Assembly (NCBI GenBank): GCA_963681505.1
Contig: OY811985.1
Span: 3,895,271-3,959,270 of the forward strand
DNA: 64,000 bases
From: Eunapius fragilis
Lineage: Eukaryota > Porifera > Demospongiae > Spongillida > Spongillidae
Direction of reading: 5' to 3'
Part shown: positions 60,007-64,000 of the stretch, in pieces
Numbering within the stretch: position 1 is the stretch's first letter
How the letters are laid out: the number at the start of each line of letters is the position of its first letter
The notes under the pieces: generated by a model
What the model saw: the letters and a program-made list of their open reading frames with translations, nothing else
The model's database searches: none
What the model was told of the DNA's origin: nothing
Translations under genes and position numbers: made by a program

Positions 60007-63000
60007 CCACACACTCTGGGACTTCCCCTGGCACCACGTGCGATGCACTCAGTGGGATAGCCACTTCCCAAAGGGCCTGTTCCACCAACCCCGCCTGCGA
60101 TGAGATAGACTGCTCCGTCCAGGGTTACACGGCGGCCATGGCTCTGTTGCCATGCAACAGCCCCCTGGCCATCAGGCTGACCGTCAATGACAGCAGTGGG
60201 GTCACCCTGTATTCACAGACACTGTCCCAGTCCCGTCAGGTGCCCCTGCTGGGAGGGGCGGTGACCCTACTGGTCACAGTGGACCAGCTTGATGGTGCAT
60301 TAGGCGTTCAGGTTAGTGTGCCACCATCCATTCAAAAAAAAAAAGAAAAATGGAGGCTCACACCTTGTGACATGCTAATTCTTACCGTCAACATTGCAGC
60401 TTGACCTGACCACATTGTTTGGTACTGGTACCATAGTCCCTTACACCGTGGTACCTATCAATACCTCTAGCTGCCCTCGAACCCAAGGTACCAAGCACTT
60501 ATTGCACTTGTGCATCATGTGACCTTCCCCTCCTGTTAGCCCCACCCACCTCCCCACCAGAGACAGCCACCACCTGTGGTGCCCTTTCTGGCATTGCAAC
60601 ATCAAACCCCACCTGCCTGACAAACGAGGCTTGTGATTCACTGACCTGCTCAGCCTTGGGACTGTCCACAGGGTTCACCTTGCTACCCTGTAACTCTCCA
60701 CCAGCAATTGCTGTCTCCGTGAATGACAGCAATGGAACTTTGCTGTTCTCCCGGACGCTTAGCCAATCCCAATTGGTGCCCCTCTTTGGAGGTGCATTGA
60801 CACTGGTCATTACAGTGGACCAGTTACCTAGCTCACTGAGCCTAGAGGTAACCCTTTTGCCTAATGTAGCCCAGATGGTGTCTAATGTTCCCTGCTGTGA
60901 AACGTGTATGTCCAGGTGGATGCGGTTTCAGTATTTGGTGGCAGTGTAAACATTGTTCCTTATACGGTGATTCCCCTGAACACCTCTTACTGCGGACCAA
61001 CTCAAGGTACCCTCTTTTGAAACAAGTATGTGTGTGTTACAAAAACATGATATTCAGAATTCAGTAAATGCACCTTTTAACGTTGTACAGTACACACACT
61101 CACAAACACACACACATGCACAACACATGAACACACTCACAGTATGTGGTTCATATGCACATGCACATGGATGCATCCATATTCATCCACTTGCTCTATC
61201 TCTCCCTAGTTACTCCCTCCACTACGCCTCTGCCTACCACCACTTGTAATGCCCTCAATACCATTCCTGCCGCTGGTCAGGGCTGTTCATGCAGTCACCT
61301 CTTCGTGTGATGAAGTAGACTGTACCTTCCTGGGCTACTCCACGGGGTTCATTGTCTTGCCCTGTAACTCACCTCCGGCTGTTGGCATCATTGTCAACAG
61401 CACCAGAAACAATACTCTGTTCTACCAGGTGATATCCCAGTCCCAGCAGATCCCCTTGTTTGGAGTAATAACTCTGGACGTCACTGTGGTGCAGCTGACA
61501 AATGCTTTGGGACTGAAGGTTAGCTGTTCTAATTATCAGTATAAATCATGAAGCCCCCCCCCCCCCCCCCCCCCCCCTCCTTGTGCAGGTTGATGTGATC
61601 CCCCTACCAGGTACCAGGGTCAACGTGATTCCCTATACTGTAATTCCTCTGAACACCTCTAACTGTGGTCCCACTGGAGGTTTGTTGTTACCTTAGCGAC
61701 AGAGCATGGTATGTAATCTGAGCATTCATCACTTTCCAGCTCCTCCCACTTCATCCCCGCCCACAACGACATGTGGGGCTCTGAATACCATTGCTGCAGC
61801 CAACCAGGCCTGCTCTCCAACAACAGACTGCGAGGAGGTGGACTGCTCCTACCTGAACTACACCATTGCTGTGGCAGTAGTGCCCTGCAGTACCCCACCT
61901 GGTGTGAAGGTGACGGTCTCTGACCCCCGGGGACTGCCACTGTATTCCCAACTGCTCACCCAGTCACAGAATGTGACCATTGTTGGAGGTCTGATGACCC
62001 TTCGTGCGAGAGTAGACCAGTTTAATAATTCACTTGGAGTAAAGGTTAGTTTAATGCTGGTCTATTTGCTACACCAGTTTAATAATTCACTTGGAGTAAA
62101 GGTTAGTTTAATGCTGGTCTATTTGCTACACCCTCTGCTACACCCCTCTGCTACACTCTCGATCGGCTACACTCTGTTATACTCCCTTTTACACCCCTCT
62201 GCTACACCCTTGATCAGCTACACCCTATGTTACACTCCCTGTTACACCCCTCAGCTACACCCTCGATCAGCTACACCCTATGTTATACTCCCTGTTACAC
62301 CCCTCTGCTACACCCCTTGATCGACTACACCATATGTTACACCCCTCTGCTACACCCTTGATCGGCTACACCATATGTTACACCCCTCTGCTACACCCTT
62401 GATCGGCTACACCCTATGTTGCACCCTCTGCTACACCCCTCTGCTGCACCCTTGATCGGCTACACCCTATGTTACACCCTCTGCTACACCCCTCTGCTGC
62501 ACCCTTGATCAGCTACGCCTTTTGCTACAACCTTGGCTACACCTTCTCATTGCTGGGCTGTGACCTTCCTCTACCCCTCAGGTGGATGTTTATTCTCCTC
62601 TTGGAGCAGCCAATGTGGTACCATATACAGTAATTCCCCTCAACACCTCCAACTGTGTTTACAACTCCACCCAAGGCTAGTATAAACAAATATTATTCGT
62701 TGTGGTCACAGCTCACATGAGCTCCACAGCTCCACAACGCATCCTTAATCATGGTCCCCACCATCTTCCCCCCCCCCCCACTTCCAGCTCCACCCACCCC
62801 CCTCCCAGACACCTGCAATGCCCTCAGGAGCATAGCTTCTGCTGGCCAGTCCTGCTCTGCCACTGCTGCCTGTGATGGGGTGGACTGCCTCTATGCAAGC
62901 TACCGTCTCAGCATGAGGCTGCTTCCATGCCAGACCCCTCCCAGCATCAGGCTCTCAGCGTACGAACAGACAACGGGCAGATTGCTCTTTGATCAGACCG

Positions 63001-63256
63001 TGTCACAGTCCCAGCAGATATCGGTTGGTTCATTTGCCACACTGGATGTGACTATGACACAAATGGACAGTGCCTTAGGGCTCAAGGTACTGGTCGACTC
63101 TTGTCTTGATGGCTGCATGGCTTGGCTGCCTGTTAACCCCACTTCTCTACATACACATGAAGGTTGATTTGGTCTCTCCGGTTTCTAGAGTGAACCTCAT
63201 TCCTTTCACGGTAATTCCCATCAGTACAGCTGGTTGTAATGCCACCATTTGTCCAG
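60007..63256 (+). CDS. five-domain Cys-rich membrane receptor, copy 2 (3' end beyond window)
   Basis: Exons: 60007-60311, 60400-60487, 60540-60847, 60916-61006, 61210-61518, 61589-61679, 61740-62044, 62582-62675, 62788-63086, 63163-63256. They match copy 1 exon for exon with a few percent difference. Exon 2a keeps the full reading frame after its first acceptor (APPTSPPETATTC), unlike copy 1. Exon 3a carries four extra bases (about 61289-61292, CATGCAG for CAG), which shift the frame and give a TGA soon after, before VDCTFLGYS. The linker and TM exons should lie beyond 64000. The GC donor at 62676 is kept. Either this copy is non-functional or the insertion is an assembly error. Confidence 0.75.
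62045..62130 (+). repeat. 43-bp tandem duplication at an exon edge, copy 2 only
   Basis: AGTTTAATAATTCACTTGGA...GTCTATTTGCTACACC, including the end of exon 4a and its donor, is repeated directly. There are therefore two possible GTTAGT donors (62045 and 62101). Copy 1 has one unit at 3529-3575. Confidence 0.85.
62086..62525 (+). repeat. intronic CTACACCC minisatellite, copy 2
   Basis: The same array as 3572-3935, with one or two additional units (for example around 62450-62500). Confidence 0.85.
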
Positions 63257-63758
63257 GTATGTGGTGCCATTAATGATGATGTCATTGTTTTTATTTTTAA
63301 ATTCTGGCCTAGTGACTACTCTGTCACCACAAGGTATGATGGTTTGGTTGCATGTGGAATGTGTGATTGGTTGGTATGGCCACTCTTACATCTAATCATG
63401 GTGTTGACATATTGTTTATGTTGGAGTGAAGCCGTGTGCAATCCAGGGAATGTGCCTGGTCACTGTGTTTCAGCAAAATTACATTATATGATTGATGAGG
63501 ACACTGAAATTATAACATAATGCTCATTCATATGTCATCATCTGTGTTTGAGTAGGAAAGCCTACTTTTGAAACCATTAGCTGCCTTTCCAGTTCCTATA
63601 TGGCAAGTTTGTTTCCACAACTGTACCGATAAAATAGGAAATGCTTTTGATGTGCTTGTCAAACCCAGAAATATAAGCATCTAAATGCTCAGTCAGCAGC
63701 ATGCTCCCAAACCTTGAGATCAAAACCTAGCAGTAACTGTTGGGCATTGGGCTCTAAC

Positions 63759-63945
63759 CAGTGGTGTAGCCAGGGTAATATTGATGGTAGGGCACGCAAT
63801 ATTACTATGAGCCGCTGTACTGAAATTTGAACGTCGCGACTACCATATGTGTCGAGCCTGTGCTAATGTTTTATTATTGTTACTGCAGGATGAGATTATT
63901 ATGCTCGGTTGGTAGGGCCTAGGCCCTACCGTAGCTACGCCACTG
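63759..63945. mobile_element. hAT-like MITE, duplicated copy
   Basis: Same ends and same CTCTAAC flanks as 5157-5343 (CAGTGGTGTAGCCAGGGTA ... CTACGCCACTG). It is part of the large segmental duplication. Confidence 0.85.
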
Positions 63946-64000
63946 CTCTAACCTTAATACAGTGGGTTACAAGTACATTTAGTTTGTGGCCATTTTGTTT

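Overview
The window is nuclear DNA of an animal: multi-exon genes with GT-AG introns, a CARD-like/NACHT/LRR receptor (NLR), an ABCA-type transporter, a furin-type protease, many microsatellites, long poly(C)/poly(G) runs and many small inverted-repeat elements. Large NLRs built from duplicated LRR exons, short introns and secreted or membrane Cys-rich families suggest an early-branching metazoan. A sponge is my best guess, but no marker here proves it.

Layout: (1) 1.0-5.85 kb (+): a type I membrane protein with five copies of a six-cysteine domain, one TM helix and a short tail, plus a decayed sixth domain upstream. (2) 5.9-9.7 kb: transposon remains, including a decayed LINE 3' end in or beside a 2-kb inverted-repeat element. 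(3) 10.1-10.4 and 21.9-22.2 kb (+): two copies of a small secreted-protein gene. (4) 12.9-14.4 kb: small elements and an unrecognised minus-strand fragment. (5) 14.46-20.13 kb: a 30-bp CT-rich minisatellite split by a whole-looking Ty3-type LTR retrotransposon. (6) 26.4-29.6 kb (+): a proprotein convertase with in-frame damage. (7) 30.4-49.0 kb (+): an NLR gene I could follow exon by exon as an open frame of 1570 codons, with 14 LRR exons and introns carrying hAT, Ty3 and foldback remains. (8) 49.0-53.8 kb: no gene recognised, three copies of a dispersed repeat. (9) 53.8-55.1 kb (-): a secreted Cys-rich gene with two modules. (10) 55.4-59.6 kb (+): the middle of an ABCA half-transporter. (11) 60.0-64.0 kb (+): a second copy of the five-domain receptor, collinear with 1.5-5.4 kb and cut by the window end.

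Reading: two copies of an unfamiliar multi-domain receptor flank an NLR, a protease relic and a transporter fragment. The two receptor copies carry different single lesions, and one copy starts where the ABCA exons stop, so the region has been rearranged by segmental duplication. Whether the genes act together is not shown by the sequence; shared location in a fast-changing, defence-like region is the only link.
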